Part shown: in pieces, positions 31,738-45,284 of the stretch
Numbering within the stretch: the first letter of the stretch is position 1
How the letters are laid out: each line of letters starts with the position of its first letter
From: Combretum micranthum
Lineage: Eukaryota; Streptophyta; Magnoliopsida; Myrtales; Combretaceae
Assembly: GCA_024138025.1 (NCBI GenBank)
Contig: JAMXBD010002236.1
Span: forward strand, 157,405-221,404
Length of the DNA: 64,000 bases
Reading direction: 5' to 3'
Translations under genes and position numbers: made by a program
The notes under the pieces: generated by a model
Database searches by the model: none
Told to the model about the DNA's origin: nothing
What the model saw: only the letters and a program-made list of their open reading frames with translations

Positions 31738-34364
31738 TATAACGGCCCTGCCCCGAATACGTAGGGCATGACAAGCATGTTGCACACATCACCTCCAATC
31801 GATATGTGCAAGGCATTCTCATTGAGTTGGTTTCTAATTGAGTTTTAATTTGAGAATTCATTACTATTTTTATAAAAAATTTGCCAAAATGCCATCTGTT
31901 TATCCATGGTTCGAGTTTACAAAAACTTATAAAACTTAACCTATTTAGGAAATAAGTATCACAAAAATAATTATTTGTAAATATTGCTCACAGAGCCCAT
32001 CGAAGAGCATAACTTCAAATGCAAAACTTTTGGACTTGAAAGTTTAAATCAAATCATCCGAAAAGATTTAGTGGTAAGTTGACTACAATCATCCAAGTTT
32101 CCAATGAAATACGATTACAAAAAATATATTTCTTGAAAATTCATAAAACCCATGTCTCGTACATCGCCATCTAATAAGGTCATTGTGTATGTCTCATTCC
32201 CATCGAATCACCAGTAAGACTTGGAAGGTTAATAAAATGAGCTACAAAGCCTATTACATAGTGATACAAGCACATACTGCATGCACATTCCTAATCTAAT
32301 GCATCATCTATATTTTAGGATATTTAAATTAAAGTCTACAAATAGGTATCCCCAACATCCTAGAAACATTAACATGCACAAGAGCACTCATGACTCTCAC
32401 TAAACAAAGGGGATAGGGTTCCCTCAGCGGATCACACATTAAAGAAGGGGGTTTGATAAGTCCTATAACTTACCGGAAAGAAAATAAGGAAAATAGTCTA
32501 GTTTGGTTCTACTCCTCACAGGCTACCACCAACGAACATGATTCATTGTAACTCTTCATACAGGTATCATAATGCCATATAACTTATCATAACTTCATAC
32601 ATGTTCCTATTCAGCCCTTCGACATTGAAAATTTCCCTGTCAACTACCCATCAAGCCAACTACACATCCGTAGGGACCTAAGTGCCTAAAATACCGCATC
32701 ATCTCGAAGTTTGTATTATACTTGTAACTCAGTCAGGGTACCACTCCTGGAGTAAGCCCAAACAGCAACCAACACTTAATTGAGTTGAGTTTAAATTCTT
32801 AGTCTGGTTATTAAAGTTATCCTGACAAGCAACATATAATTACTGTGTACCTATTGATTGATTTAAGCCCGTGATCCTTTTCCAAACTTGATGTCCAATA
32901 ACTATTCATGGTTGAAATATGGAATTAGTTTAAGTTTCACTACCTTTATTTCATTTGTATTGCTTGTTGCATCTAGTTTAATAATATCTACTCAAAGATA
33001 ATGTTTAAACGGTCATTTGTTTCATTTAACGAAGTTATCCAGCTAATTATGTAGGTTATGGTTGGTTTTAGGGCTTAGTTTAACTTGACCTTTTAAGAAT
33101 AGTTTCCTATATTCCACTAATCTTGTTTAGTTCTTAGTATCTTACTCCAATTATTAAGTATGAATTACTTTCATTTATGTGAAGCATTTGGACTTAATGT
33201 GTTTGGCTGATGTATAGGGTATCAATGCTTACCAAATATGTATTTTAAATATCCTAGAAGGTTTCTTAAGATTAAGGGAAGAAGTTGGATCAAGTTTTGT
33301 TTCATTTAGACAAGAATTAAAGAAGGAAGAAGAGGCTAGCAAAGAACACGGCTGGTACACGGGGGGATGTATCTCCCTATGCTCCGGTATGCGGCTAGAT
33401 AGGTTGGTTGTGTCTCAAGCGTGTTTCTTCATTGCCTAAAGGTCAGAGAGAAGCATGGGAGACATGGCTACATGCAGCTCCTTATGTTCCTCTAGGTTTG
33501 AAGGCATTTTTGTAAACAAAGAGAAGCACAGGGAGAAACATGACATCGTGTTCCTGCCGTGCTTTTTTGGGTTTCACAATTTCCTTGCATTTTGTGGATC
33601 AGAGAAAAGTATTGGCAGGTACACGACTAGGTACATATCGTGCTTTTCTAGGTTCGTGTTATTACATACTCAAGCTTGATATTTTTGTCAAAGACATGTT
33701 TTGGGACAAATTTTAGTATCTTACAGGTATTTGAAGGTCGTGTTTATGACTAGATTCATCTAATTTCATCTTCCATTTGATAAAGCATGATTAATCCAAG
33801 TTGAGAGCCTAATATATCTAGTTTCGACAACAACATCAATATCTTCATGGTTTTTTTACCATTTTACAATATGCTATACAACATTTCATCATCTTATCAT
33901 GCTAACATCAACTTACAAAAAAACTCAAACCCAAAACAAACAAAAAAACCATCGTTTATAGATACCATAGTAGACCCAACTTCAAAACCACTATAATCTC
34001 ATGAAAATAAGTTAGTTTTAGTGTCTTACCTCATTCTAAACAAAAGTTTTCGCTTGCATCAGCTGGAAAGGGAATTTAAGACTTAAAATCACTCCAAAAC
34101 TTGGTTTGTTGACACTCTAAACATGTATCAACTCACCCAAGTCAGTTTTCATGCTTAAAATGCCAAAACACTCACATTTCAGCATCTTAAAATCTCGTGC
34201 TTATCTTGTCACGAATTTTCTTGTGATGGTAGGCTTTCTTCCTTCTCTAACACTACCTCATCCTCTCCATTCTCCTCCTGTAAAGATACTATATTAGCTA
34301 ATTAGTACTACATTTTTGCTAATCTCCTTTATTTAACACTAAGAACGAGCTAAGATTTTAGAGA
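31738..34364 (+). mobile_element. LTR-like non-coding repeat
   Basis: Starts TATAACGGCCCTGCCCCG, like the TGTAACRCCCC start of large plant gypsy LTRs. No coding frame is seen. A zone at about 33340-33690 repeats words like CGTGTTCC and ACACGG, as many Tekay/Del-type LTRs do. A diverged relative lies at 51356-54900. The right border is set only by the Athila insertion, and no partner LTR or PBS is present. Confidence 0.4.
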
Positions 34365-34369
34365 ACCTT

Positions 34370-36154
34370 TGATAACTCCTTTTTACTTTATCCTTTTTCA
34401 TAAGAATTTGGGCTTAGTGAATCTGTGCTTTTAATGTTTAAATCTTGTTTTTTAGCTTCTGGAATCAAAAGAAATCGAAATAAAGCATTTTGAATCAGAT
34501 TTGGAGTAAAATAACAACAGATCTTAAAGACAGAACAAGTCGATCCCTACAAAAGTGCCCATCGATGTCTAAACATCAAGACAAAATAAGGCAAAATGGT
34601 TTGTTGCACCCCACATCAAGCCGTCAACGTTGCCCTCAACATATGTTTTAAGGTAATGGAGCCCTGGACTTGAAGAGCAGCTTTTGTCGCACTACACTGT
34701 TGTGCCTTAGATTTGACTCGCGACAAATGTTGGATGAAGATCAGACCTTTTGCTTCAAAAGTACAGTTTGGGTTTAGCTTAAGTCTCGAGCACTTGATGC
34801 ACGTGATTTACCCCTCAATTGAAGAATGGATAAGAACTCGAGCCTTTCTAACAAATAGCCATAGCTTGGGTTAAGCCCTGACATCAAAGCACTGCTCGAG
34901 CCCTCAATGTCTCAACCTTACCCTTTATCACTTGTGGATTTTGCACATGCATTGCCTTGATAAAGACATGGAAATAAAAGACGATTATGTTATAAAGAAT
35001 CTGCAAAATAAAATAACCATGATTTCTGTGTATGCCTATAAATAAAGTTGCATAGTCATGTGATTAGTAATGTAGCATATGTAATAATTACCTAATGTAG
35101 TATAGAGAGAGAATTCTGAGGTGAAAAAACTATTTTTTCTTGCTTTAGAAATCTCAAGTTTTATGGGTAAAATCATTTTAACCCATTGTTTGTAATTTTT
35201 GTAAGTCTCTAATCTTAATTGAAATATTCTCTGATTAATTCAACATTATTTCTTCAAAATCCGTGCATAGTGTTTGTATCCATGGAGAAATAATCTCCTT
35301 CAGTTTAGAGTTTGAGAACCTAAATCCTGATTCATGTGATATCAAATGTACTTTCAAGTAATTGTTGATTAGCTATTTGCAATTAATAGCTTGAACTTAT
35401 TTTTATGGGTCTAAATGTGTGGTGTACCTTTTGGATTTATGTTTGATTTCAACTGAATAGATTGATAAATCATTCTTTTGAATAGATATGTAGCTACTAA
35501 TGAAGTTGCTTATAATCACCTTGAGAGAGGGATGGTGAAACTTTTTATCACTTGTTTTGAAAATTCATTAGGTTAGTTTTAAAAATAAAGGATTCTTAAA
35601 CTTTATGCTGGTATAAACCGTTGATAACTTGTAAAAAGATTATGGTGGTCTGGTTTAGACCTAGAGCTACTAACCTTGAGAGAGGCTTTAGCTTACACCA
35701 ATGAATCCGACAATGCAAATATACCAGCATACAACTCTCTCTCTCTCTCTCTCTCTCTAAGTTTTTCAAGAAATCACGTGATAAAAAATTAACGAATCAA
35801 ACCTTGGGCTTCCATCTTGCATTTTTAAACCTATCTTTAATTTTTCCCTCAAAACATTTGTAAATTTCCACTAACCTTAGTGTAACTTCTATTTTTATTA
35901 TGGCTTTCTAAATTTTATTTGGCCAGATAATAGATGAAATGTGAATAAAGTAGATGCCACGATCTCTTGGAATACAACCTAATATTTTCTATGTTACTTT
36001 GGTAGGTGCACTTGCATGATGTTAGTAGTTGTTCATGAAGTTGAACATAACATATTAGTTTTATAAATTTTTTAAAACTTCAACTTCGTGGTCTTTAAAA
36101 TGACTTTCAATCCAACTGACCAACAGTATTTTCCAAACGAAGCCAAACTAACCA
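34370..36154 (+). repeat. 5' LTR of the Athila-like element
   Basis: 1785 bp. A TATA box (TATAAATA, 35037-35044) is conserved in the 3' LTR at 42695-42702. A CT microsatellite lies at about 35735-35758. Confidence 0.88.
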
Positions 36155-36159
36155 AGTTT

Positions 36160-36180
36160 TCTAGTGCTGTTGCTGGGAAT
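36160..36180 (+). promoter_or_regulatory. Degenerate Athila primer binding site
   Basis: TAGTGCTGTTGCTGGGAAT is recognisable as a decayed form of the Athila PBS TGGCGCCGTTGCCGGGGA and begins a few bases after the LTR. Confidence 0.6.
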
Positions 36181-36339
36181 CGGAGTTGAATTCATTAGTA
36201 TGAAGCTCAATAAGACATTACCTGAAAGCATTAATTCTATTATTCTAGTCGCCTTTGCATATAATCTTTTAGCTTAGTTTAGTCTTACTTGATTCCCCGT
36301 GATTTGTATTTTTTGTTTCTATTTTCTATTTATTTTTAG

Positions 36340-37082
36340 CTAGGATGGAACGGGAAGTCCACTATATATCTTAGCATATCGAAGAGATGCTAGGAGAATA
36401 GCATTCGAAAGGGAGCCATTGTCTTTTCACCAAGCCTTGCTACACACCCGTGGAGATGTTTAATCATAACTTTTTGGCAACTTCCCCTTAGGCATATTGA
36501 GAGCAACAACAGTAGTGGAGTCATTACTTTCCATGTCAGAGTATGTAGCAAGGATACTTCTACCCTGTTGCTCATCATTAGAACTCCTGTATGGAGGAGT
36601 CACTCTTGTCCTTCATCAAAAGCCATGAGCACCACCATCAATAGACTAAACTAGTAATGCAAAGTCACACCAAATCACTTAAGAACTTGGGAACGCTAAT
36701 GAATGATGTTGTGAATATGTTTAGAGAAAGAATTTGGGAAGTAGTGCATGCTATCACATTAAGGAGTGGGAAAGAGCTGTAAAAAAAAATAAAAGAGAAC
36801 GAAGGAAAAAACATAAAAGAGCAAGAACAAAAGAGATAAGAAATTGAGAGTAAAAATTTGAATGAAAAAGAGAAAACAAGAATGAAAAAAGAAAATTGTG
36901 AGAATAAAAATCAAGTTGAAGAGAAAAAGGAAGAGAACGAAATGACTACAGAGAAGGAGGAAGAGGAAGTGAGAGAGGCACCACCTGTGAAACCTTATAA
37001 ACCACCATTACTTTATTCAGCTAAGGCCAAAAGAAGAAGTGATGAGGAGCAGTTCAATAAATTTCTTAAACTATTCAAATAG
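36340..37082 (+). pseudogene. Athila gag relic with internal deletion
   Basis: Only about 700 bp separate the PBS from the protease region, whereas Athila gag usually needs well over 1 kb, so most of gag is gone. What remains includes the conserved AITLRSGKEL-type motif near 36750-36780. After it comes a Lys/Glu-rich linker and the PPLL...EEQFNKFLKLF segment (to 37079) that normally precedes protease. Confidence 0.75.
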
Positions 37083-37299
37083 TTATACATCAATCCACCT
37101 TTAGTGGATGTCCTTTCCCAGATGCCAAAATATATAAGTTCTTGAAGGAACTGCTTTCGAATAAAAGAAATCTTTAAGAATATCCATGGTTACTTTGGGA
37201 AAAGAGTGTTAAGTGGTTCTCCTTAATAAACTCCCTAGAAAGAGGAAGGATCTAGGTAGTTTCACTATACCCTATCTAATAAGAGACCTGCCTGTTAAA

Positions 37300-37634
37300 A
37301 AGGCTTTAGCAGATTTGGAGCTAGCATAAACTTGATACCTTATAGCATGTTTGAAAGGCTAGGATTAGGTGAACCGAAGGCCACTAGGATGAGTTTACAA
37401 TTAGATGACGGATCCATTGGATTTCTTAGAGGAATTGTTGAAGATGTGTTGGTAAAAGTGAAGGATTTCATATTTCCTACTGATTTTGTCATTCTAAATA
37501 TGGATGAGAATGTAGAGGTTACGTTAATTTTGGGGAGACATTTCTTAGCAACTGCAAGAGCAATTATAGATGTGAAAGATGGAAAGTTAGCATTAAGCGC
37601 TGGGGATGATGAGATGATAATTAAGTTATCCTAG
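37300..37634 (+). pseudogene. Athila protease
   Basis: The aspartic-protease motif DLGAS...NLIPYS is present at about 37310-37350 but a one-base deletion breaks the frame within it. The downstream frame 37332-37634 is open and has the typical FERLGLGE, LQLDDGS and ILGRHFLATARAIIDV segments. The enzyme would have cleaved the Gag-Pol polyprotein. Confidence 0.8.
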
Positions 37635-37700
37635 AGCACCAAATAGGGAAAGAATAATGATGATAGTGATTGTTAAGCTCTAGAATCCCTAGATGTAGAG

Positions 37701-39300
37701 TTGATTAGAATTATGAAAGATCCAACTCAGGAGACGGAATTAATTTTGCTTATAGAAGTAAATGAAGAGATTGTTAAAGATGAGAGGATGGATGAAATGA
37801 ACATAGATGATATTGAGAGATTGAGGCCTTCTATTGGTGAACCACCTAAATTGGAGCTAAAAGAATTGCTAGACCATTTGGAATATGCTTTCCTTGAGGA
37901 GAATTTTAAATTACCTATCATTATATCCTAAAAACTTGACACTGAACAAAAGCAAAAGCTATTGAAGGTCCTAAAGGAGCACAAGAGAGCAATAGCTTGG
38001 AAGTTGCTGATATTAAGGGAATAAGCCCCTCATATTACACTCATAAATTATTAATGAAGATAATTTCAAGCTAATTGTGCAACCACAGAGACGATTAAAC
38101 CTGAATTGATAGATGTGGTAAAGCTATTGGATGTTGGAATCATTTACCTAATCTCTGACAATGCTTGGGTAAGCCTAACCCAGGTAGTTCCAAAGAAAGG
38201 CGGGATAACTATTGTCTCAAATGAAAGGAATGAGCTAATTCCAATGTGTATGGTTATTGGTTGGCGAGTTTGCATTGACTACTGAAAGCTTAATGATGCT
38301 ACTAAGAATGATCATTTTCCATTACCTTTCATTGATCAAATGATTGAAAGGTGGTCATGACTATTATTGCTTCCTTGATGGGATCTCCAGTTATTTCTAG
38401 ATTTCTAGAGCTCTTGAAGACCAAGAGAAGACAACTTTCACATGCCCATATGGGACATTTGGCCACAGGATGGTGCCTTTCGCTTCTGTAAGACCCTCGC
38501 AACTTTCCAAAGATGTATGGCGTCTATTTTTAATGAATATATTGAAGATATTATGGAAGTATTCATGGATGATTTCTCTGTTTTTGGAGACTTATATGAA
38601 AATTGTCTCCAGAATTTACGAAAGGTTCTTCAAAGATGCGAGGACACGAACTTAGTATTGAGCTAGGAAAAGTGCGACTTCATGGTTCAAGAAGGAATTG
38701 TTTTTTGCCACAAAATTTTGGAAAAAGGAATCGAGGTGGATTTGGATAAGATCGATTTCATTTCAAAACTTCCACCACCAACAACAGCTAAAGCAATCAG
38801 GAGTTTTCTTGGCCATGCGGGTTTTCACAGGAGGTTTATCAATGATTTTTCAAACATAGCTCAGTCATTAACCAAACTCTGGAAAAAGATGCCTCGTTTG
38901 ATTTTGATGAAAGGTGTCTTGCTTTTAATTTATTGAAGGAAAGGATCACAAGCTCTAATCATGATTGCACTCGATTGGAATTTACCCTTTGAGCTTATGT
39001 GTGATGCCAGTGATTCAGCTATGGGAGCTGTTTTGGGCTAAAGGAGAAATCGCCACTTTCAGCCAATCCATTATGCCAACAAGACTCTAACAACTACTCA
39101 AGCAAATTACACCACAATAGAGAAAGAATTGTTAGCTATTGTCTTTGCCTTTGAAAAATTCAGGTCGTATCTTATCCTTTCTAAAGTCATAGTTCATACG
39201 AATCATACTGCTCTGAAGTATTTACATGCAAAAACTGATATCAAACCACGTTTGATCCGATGGGTTTTGATAACCTATGTTTAACTACTAATCACTTGTC
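37701..39300 (+). pseudogene. Athila reverse transcriptase and RNase H
   Basis: The linker (37701-37931) has PPKLELKELLDHLEYAFL. RT core pieces follow: a TTFTCPYGTF segment near 38435, a frame change near 38490, then the catalytic FMDD at 38562-38573 within EVFMDDFSVFG. After a stop the frame goes on with CDFMVQEGIVFCHKI and RSFLGHAGFHRRF (38682-38936). RNase H shows LMCDASDSAMGAVLG followed by a stop at about 39040. Multiple stops and shifts rule out activity. Confidence 0.85.
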
Positions 39301-39579
39301 TAGGCTTGATAACCCATGTTTGGATTAAATGAAAGAGGAAATTGATGATGGTTTACCTGAAAAATCTTGTAGCAATGTCATAACAGACTAACTGGGGGTC
39401 ATTACAGTGCAAACATAACATCTACAAAGTTTTGGAAGCAGGATTCTATTGGTCACAATTTTTAAAGATGCTTAATTAATGGTTTCAAATTGTAACGGTT
39501 ACCGAAGGATGGGAAATATCTCGAAAAGGGATGAAATGCCCAAAACTTTATTTTAGAATGCGAAATTTTTTATATTTAG

Positions 39580-40440
39580 GGCATTGACTTTATGGGACCG
39601 TTTCCCACTTTGTTTGGCAACAAATACATTTTGGTGGCAGTTGACTATGTGTCAAAATGCTTGGAAGCTTAGGCTTTGCCTACAAATGATGCCAGAGTTG
39701 CCACTAAATTTTTGAAAAAATTGTTTTCAAGATTCGGATGCCCACGTACCCTATTCAGTGATAGGGCTACTCACTTTTGCAATGCACAAATTGAAGAAGT
39801 TTTAAAAAGATATTGAGTGCATCATAGAGTGTCTACCCCTTATCATCTACAAACTAGTAAGCATGCTGAGATCTTTAGCAGAGAACTCAATCCAATCTTG
39901 GAAAAAACAGTTGCATCCAATAAATAAGAATAGGTAAGGAAGTTAGATGATGCATTATGGGCTTATAGAACAGCTTTCAAAGCACCATTGAGAACAACTC
40001 CGTGTAGATTGGTATATGGGAAAGCATGTCATTTGCCAGTAAAGATAAAGCATAAAGCATATTGGGCTATTAAGTTTTTAAATCTTGACCTCGTGGCTGC
40101 TGGAAAACATAGGTTTTCTCAATTGAATGAGCTTGATGAATTATGCTTGGAAGCCTATGAAAATAATAGATTATACAAAGAAAAGGTGAAGAAGTGGCTT
40201 GATACACATATCAAGCTCCCACATGAATTTTTAGTGTTACTGTTCAATTCTCATAGGAAACTTTTCCTAAGGAAATAAAAATCCATATGGTCAAGGCCCT
40301 TCAAAGTGAAAAAAGTTTTTATTCACAGAGTCGTGGAAATTTAAAATTCTAACGATGAAGTATTCAAAGCCAATGGGCAAAGGCTTAAATTATACAAGGG
40401 ACCATCACATGATCTGCGAAAGATGGAGGAGTTGCACCTG
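39580..40440 (+). pseudogene. Athila integrase
   Basis: Core pieces include [22 protein letters not shown] and FSRFGCPRTLFSD (with a catalytic Asp). The C-terminal part is open at 39988-40278 ([27 protein letters not shown], then a basic [11 protein letters not shown] stretch). Internal stops occur near 39670, 39820 and 39925. The remaining C-terminal sequence to about 40440 matches the usual tail before the non-coding 3' region. Confidence 0.85.
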
Positions 40441-41971
40441 CTGCAAACTTACTGAGCTTTGGAAGAAAATTTTGTTGAGCTAAAGGCACAAAACAAACAC
40501 TTAATGGGAGGTAGCCCATTTTTAACTCTTTTCTCTAACCTTTCCTTTTGTTAATAAATAAATTTTCAGGGCTTGTGCCGATTCTTCATGATAGGATGTG
40601 ATTACTAAAAAGTTTTGGTCTAAGATTAAAATGTGGCTTTGATTGAGCCATGGTTACTACTAATCTCCTCTTTCATGTTTTGCATTCATCAACACATAAT
40701 CAAGAAGACAATTAAGCAGTGGCTATATCAAAACTCCCACTCTCGACAAGAGAAGTGTTCTTGAAACTTCTAACCTTTAATTCTTGCTTTGTAATTTATG
40801 ATGTCTGAAATCCCCCCTAATTATTATCTTTTTAAAACATTAAGGACAATGTTCACTTTAAGTCTGAGGAAAGGAAGTAGCAAGATTAAGATTTGGGTTT
40901 GTTGGATATAAAAAATTGAAAATATGTCAAGAGAATAGAGTAATTATGCTGCAAATAATCATGTTTCTCACACAAAATAATAAGAAATTAATGAAATGGT
41001 TAAATTTTGACCAATTTTTTTTTTTTCAAAAATTTGAAATAGAATCACCAATCAACTCAACAAAGACAAGCAATGAAAATCATCATAAGATTGAGTTGAT
41101 TTTACTTTGAGCAAATCACATTACAAATATCTATGTGAAGTAAATTTACTTGTTATTTAATCTAGAAATTTAGAGCTAAAATTAGTTTAAGGTCCCCAAT
41201 AAGGCTACTTCATTAATTTGTAAAAGCTAGAATGATTTGTATGTTTTTTAATTTAGTCATTTTACGAGCCGTGTAATCTCTGATGACGGTTCAAATAATG
41301 ATCATAACTTGATGATTTTTACTTATGCTCATAAAACCAAAAAAAAATTAAAAAAGAAAACAATCATGTGCCTAAGATTGAAATGGGTAGGGTTGGTCCC
41401 AGAAGAGCATGTTCTTGCCCCTTCTTTCAATTTTAAATAAGTTATGGTAAAAAAAAAAAAAAGTGAAAAGAAGCGGACAAAAACCCATCTAGAGGAAATG
41501 TAAAGAAGAAGGCAAAAACTTTCCCCTTCTGCAACTTAGAAGTATATAAATATCAATAAAAATAAAATAAAGGCACGAATAAAGAAACAAAGTCAGCAAA
41601 TAAACTGATGTAGAAATATCTTCATTTTTTGTTATGATGCTTAAAAAGATGATTAAGGAACTACATACTTATATGTATAAAGAGATAAAGTTGATTCAGT
41701 CTCTTTCTTACTTTGATTGATCTTTTGAATAGTTTTTGCTTTAAATTCTTCATTAAACAATAAGAGTAAAAGCTGGTTTACATGGATAAGTTATGTATTT
41801 TTAGCAACAGTAATTTTAGCACAGTTTAATGAAGATTAATTGAATATCTAAAGTGTTGAGGTGATTTAACTTGAATTGGTTTGGTTAAATTTCCATTTAT
41901 GATTTATCTTACTATTTTACAAGCCTTGTCTAGTCATGAATAATGTTTTGGTTGAGGACAAGCAAAAGCTT
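40441..41971 (+). other. Athila 3' non-coding region
   Basis: Some Athila elements carry an envelope-like ORF here; none is recognised in this copy. Sequence is AT-rich with short open frames only (for example 40916-41110). Confidence 0.6.
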
Positions 41972-41986
41972 AAGTGTAGGGGAATT
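41972..41986 (+). promoter_or_regulatory. Athila polypurine tract
   Basis: AAGTGTAGGGGAATT directly before the 3' LTR TGATAACTCC; the preceding GACAAGCAAAAGCTTAAG is also typical of Athila 3' ends. Confidence 0.7.
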
Positions 41987-43796
41987 TGATAACTCCTTTT
42001 TGCTCTATCCTTTTCATAGGAATTTGGGCTTAAATTGATGCATTTTGGATAAATTCCTGTGAATATGTGCTTTTAATGTTTAAATATTGTTTTTTAGCTT
42101 ATGGAATCCAAAAGAAGTTGAAATAAAGCATTTTGAATCAGATTTGGAGTAAAACAATAACAAATCTTAAAGATGAATTAATCAAGCCCTGCAAAAGTGC
42201 CTATTGAAGTCTAAACATTACGGCAAAACAAGGCAAAATGGTCTGCTGCACCCCACATCAAGTCGTCAACATGGCCTTAACATATGTTTTTAGGGGATCA
42301 AGCCATGGACTTGAAAAATAACTTCTGTCACGCCACTATCGAGCCTTACATTTGACCCACGACAAATGTTGGATGAAGATCAGACCTTTTGCTCAGAAAG
42401 TATGGTTTAGGCCGAGCTTAAGTCTCGAGCCCTCGACGCACCCGATTTACCCCTCATTGAAGAATGGACAAGAACTTAAGCCTTTCTAACAGATAGCCAT
42501 AACTTGGGTCGAGTCCTGACATCCAAGCATTGCTCGAGCACTCGACATGTTCAGCCTTACCCTGTGAAAGTTATCATGCATGGATTTCATGCACACATTG
42601 CCTTGATTCAAAGCGCAAGGAAATAAAGGATGATTATGTTATAAAGAATCTATCAACTCATCAACTAAAAACGCCATGATTTCCGTGCCGCGCCTATAAA
42701 TAAAGATGCATAGATATGCGATCAATAATGTAGCATATGTAATAATTACCTAACGTAGTATAGTGAGAATTCTGAGGCGAAAGAATTATTTCTTCTTGCT
42801 TTAGAAATCTCAAGTTTTCTGGGTAAAATCATTTTAACCCATTGTTTGTAATTTTTGCAAGATTATGATCATAATTGAAATATTATTTGATTAATTCCAT
42901 ATTATTTTTTCAGAATTCGTGCATAATGTTTGTATTCATGGAGAAATAATCTCTTATAGCTTAGGGTTGGTGAACCCAAATCCTGATTCATGTGATTTGA
43001 AATGTGCTTTCAAGTAATTATTGACTGGATATTTATAATTAGTAGCTTGAACTTATTTTTGTGGGTTTAAATGTGTGATGTATTTTTTTGGATTCATGTT
43101 TGATTTCAACTGAATAGATTGAGAAATCATTCTTTTGATAGATATGTGGCTACTAATGGAGTTGTTCATAATCGCCTTGAGAGAAGATAGTGAACTTTCT
43201 GTAGCTTGTTTTGAAATTCATTAGGATGGTTTTAAAAATAAAGGATTCTTAAACTTCATGCGGTATAAACTGCTGATAACTTATGAAGAAATTACGGTAG
43301 TCTGGTTTAGACTAGAGCTACTAACCTTGAGAGAGGCTTTAGCTTACACCAGTGAAGCCGATAATGCAAATATACCTGCATACAACTCTCTCTCTCTGAG
43401 TTTTGTCAAGAAATAACGTGATAAAGAATTGGTAAATTAAACCCTAGGCTTCCATCTTGCATTTTTACAAACCTATCTTTAATTTTCATTTAAAACATTT
43501 GTAAATTTCCATTGACCTTAGTATAACTTCTGTTTTTATTATGGCTTTCTAAATTTTCTTTGGCTAGATAATAGATGAAATGTGAGTAAGGTAGATGCCA
43601 GCAATCTCTTAGAATACGACCTAATATTTTATATGCTACTTCGGTATATGCACTTGCCTGATGTTAATAGTTGCTGCCGGAGTTGAACATAACATGGTAG
43701 TTTTATAAATTTTTGAAAACTTCAACTTCGTTGTCTTTAAAATGGTTTTCAATCAAACTGACCAATAGTGTTTTCCAAACAAAACCAAACCAGCCA
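41987..43796 (+). repeat. 3' LTR of the Athila-like element
   Basis: 1810 bp, ends TGATAACTCC...CAGCCA, followed by the ACCTT duplication. TATA box at 42695-42702. Confidence 0.88.
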
Positions 43797-43801
43797 ACCT
43801 T

Positions 43802-45284
43802 ACCTTAGGTTTTATGAGGGCTTCATAAAAAGGAAGGACAATAAGGAAAAGGGAATATTTACATGGGAAAGGAAATGGCATAATTAAGGTTTTAGACAAT
43901 GGCAAAGGGTCTCCTTTTATGTCATGTTTAATATGTGATAAATATCCTATGACCCTTATTATTGGTGCATTATTGAGCATATTTCATATGTTACTTAATC
44001 GATTTATTGATTATTGAACTAAAGTTTGTATTTTAGGGACAATCATGAAACAATTTGGCTTTTCTAAGGATTATTATGAAGAAGCAAGATTTTGGAGAGC
44101 TTTGGAGCCTATTGTGGAGTTACTGGTCATACACTAGCAATTTTGTACCACTAGTGACTAGTATACTTTTGGAGGAGAAAAATTGAAGAAAAATTCGAAG
44201 TTCCAATATACATGACCCCACACACACCAGTTGTGTACAATAGGTCGTGTACATGTGCTAAAAAAGGAAAAATGTGCGAAGTTAATGAGTACACTATCCC
44301 AACTTACACAGGCCGTATAGAGGTCGTGTACATACTAATATATATATATATATATATATACATACCCGTGCCTTGTCTTGAAAAAAAAAATTTCATTCAC
44401 TTGTTTTTCCATCCAAAAACCCTATAACGCATTTTGAAGAAGAATCCGTGCTACAACTTGGAGATTCACAACAATTACTTCTAAAAAAGGGTTTTATCAT
44501 CATGATCTTTTCTCTCTCTTCCATTGTATTTATTGTTGTTGTTAATCTCTTCATGGAAGAGTAGTTGTGTATGCCATGGGTTTTGAGAAACCCTAGCCTT
44601 CATGTATTGACTTGTTTATTAATTGAATGAAGTTTGATTTTGAGTTTGCTTCATGATTTATATTGTTGTTTGTGATGATTTTAGGTCTAAGTTATTACAA
44701 ACTTCATTCTTATTAATTTGAAATAAGATTTCAATTAATGGGTTTGATCTCTCGAGGGCAAAGAAGTGAGTAATCCACCTAAAAAGAGGGTTTTTCCAAC
44801 TTTCTATCAATTAGGGTCCATAATCTTCACGCTATTCTAATTTGATAATTGTGAACGAAGAAATTCCCACTTTTGTAATTAGGGTTAGTGGTTAATTAAC
44901 TTGAAGAGAGTAATTAATCTAATTGAGAAACCCAATAGTTCAAGATCAAGTTTTATTCAATTGAATCTATTTTTAAAGATAAAGGAGGCTAGGGTTGATC
45001 AAAACTAAGGGTATTGTTTGTGAATTGATTTATCTTGAGAAATTTGTGCATATCTTTCATCTAAGGTTGTTGGGCTTGCTTTTAATTAGAATTAGTAGAA
45101 ATTTTAGTATTTATCTCACAATTGATTCGGCTATATAATAGTTAACGGGTTATTATTAGTAGCTGCACATAGGTACCCAAGATGATATCCGAGTTAATTT
45201 CTATTATACATGATAGGTGCACTACCTTGTGGGGTCTAGAATTAAAGGGATTATAAATTTAAAACTTAAAGACCCAATGCATCA
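43802..45284 (+). repeat. Probable gypsy LTR remnant
   Basis: No gene is seen. About 44210-44340 repeats GTCGTGTAC/GTGTAC words, a (TA)n tract lies at 44338-44361, and 44400-45240 reads like an untranslated LTR/leader with CTCTCGAGGGCAAAGAAGTGA-type phrases. It has no clear ends, PBS or partner. Confidence 0.3.

Larger units (their letters stand above)
34370..43796 (+). mobile_element. Athila-like Ty3/gypsy retrotransposon, full length but defective
   Basis: LTRs at 34370-36154 and 41987-43796 start TGATAACTCC and end in CCA. A perfect 5-bp duplication ACCTT flanks the element (34365-34369, 43797-43801). The order is PBS, gag relic, protease, RT, RNase H, integrase, then a 1.4-kb non-coding stretch, polypurine tract and 3' LTR. 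The protease DLGAS region, FMDD box and integrase sequences are of the Athila type. LTR identity is about 85% by eye in a 195-bp sample. Stops, frameshifts and a large gag deletion make it inactive. Confidence 0.9.
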
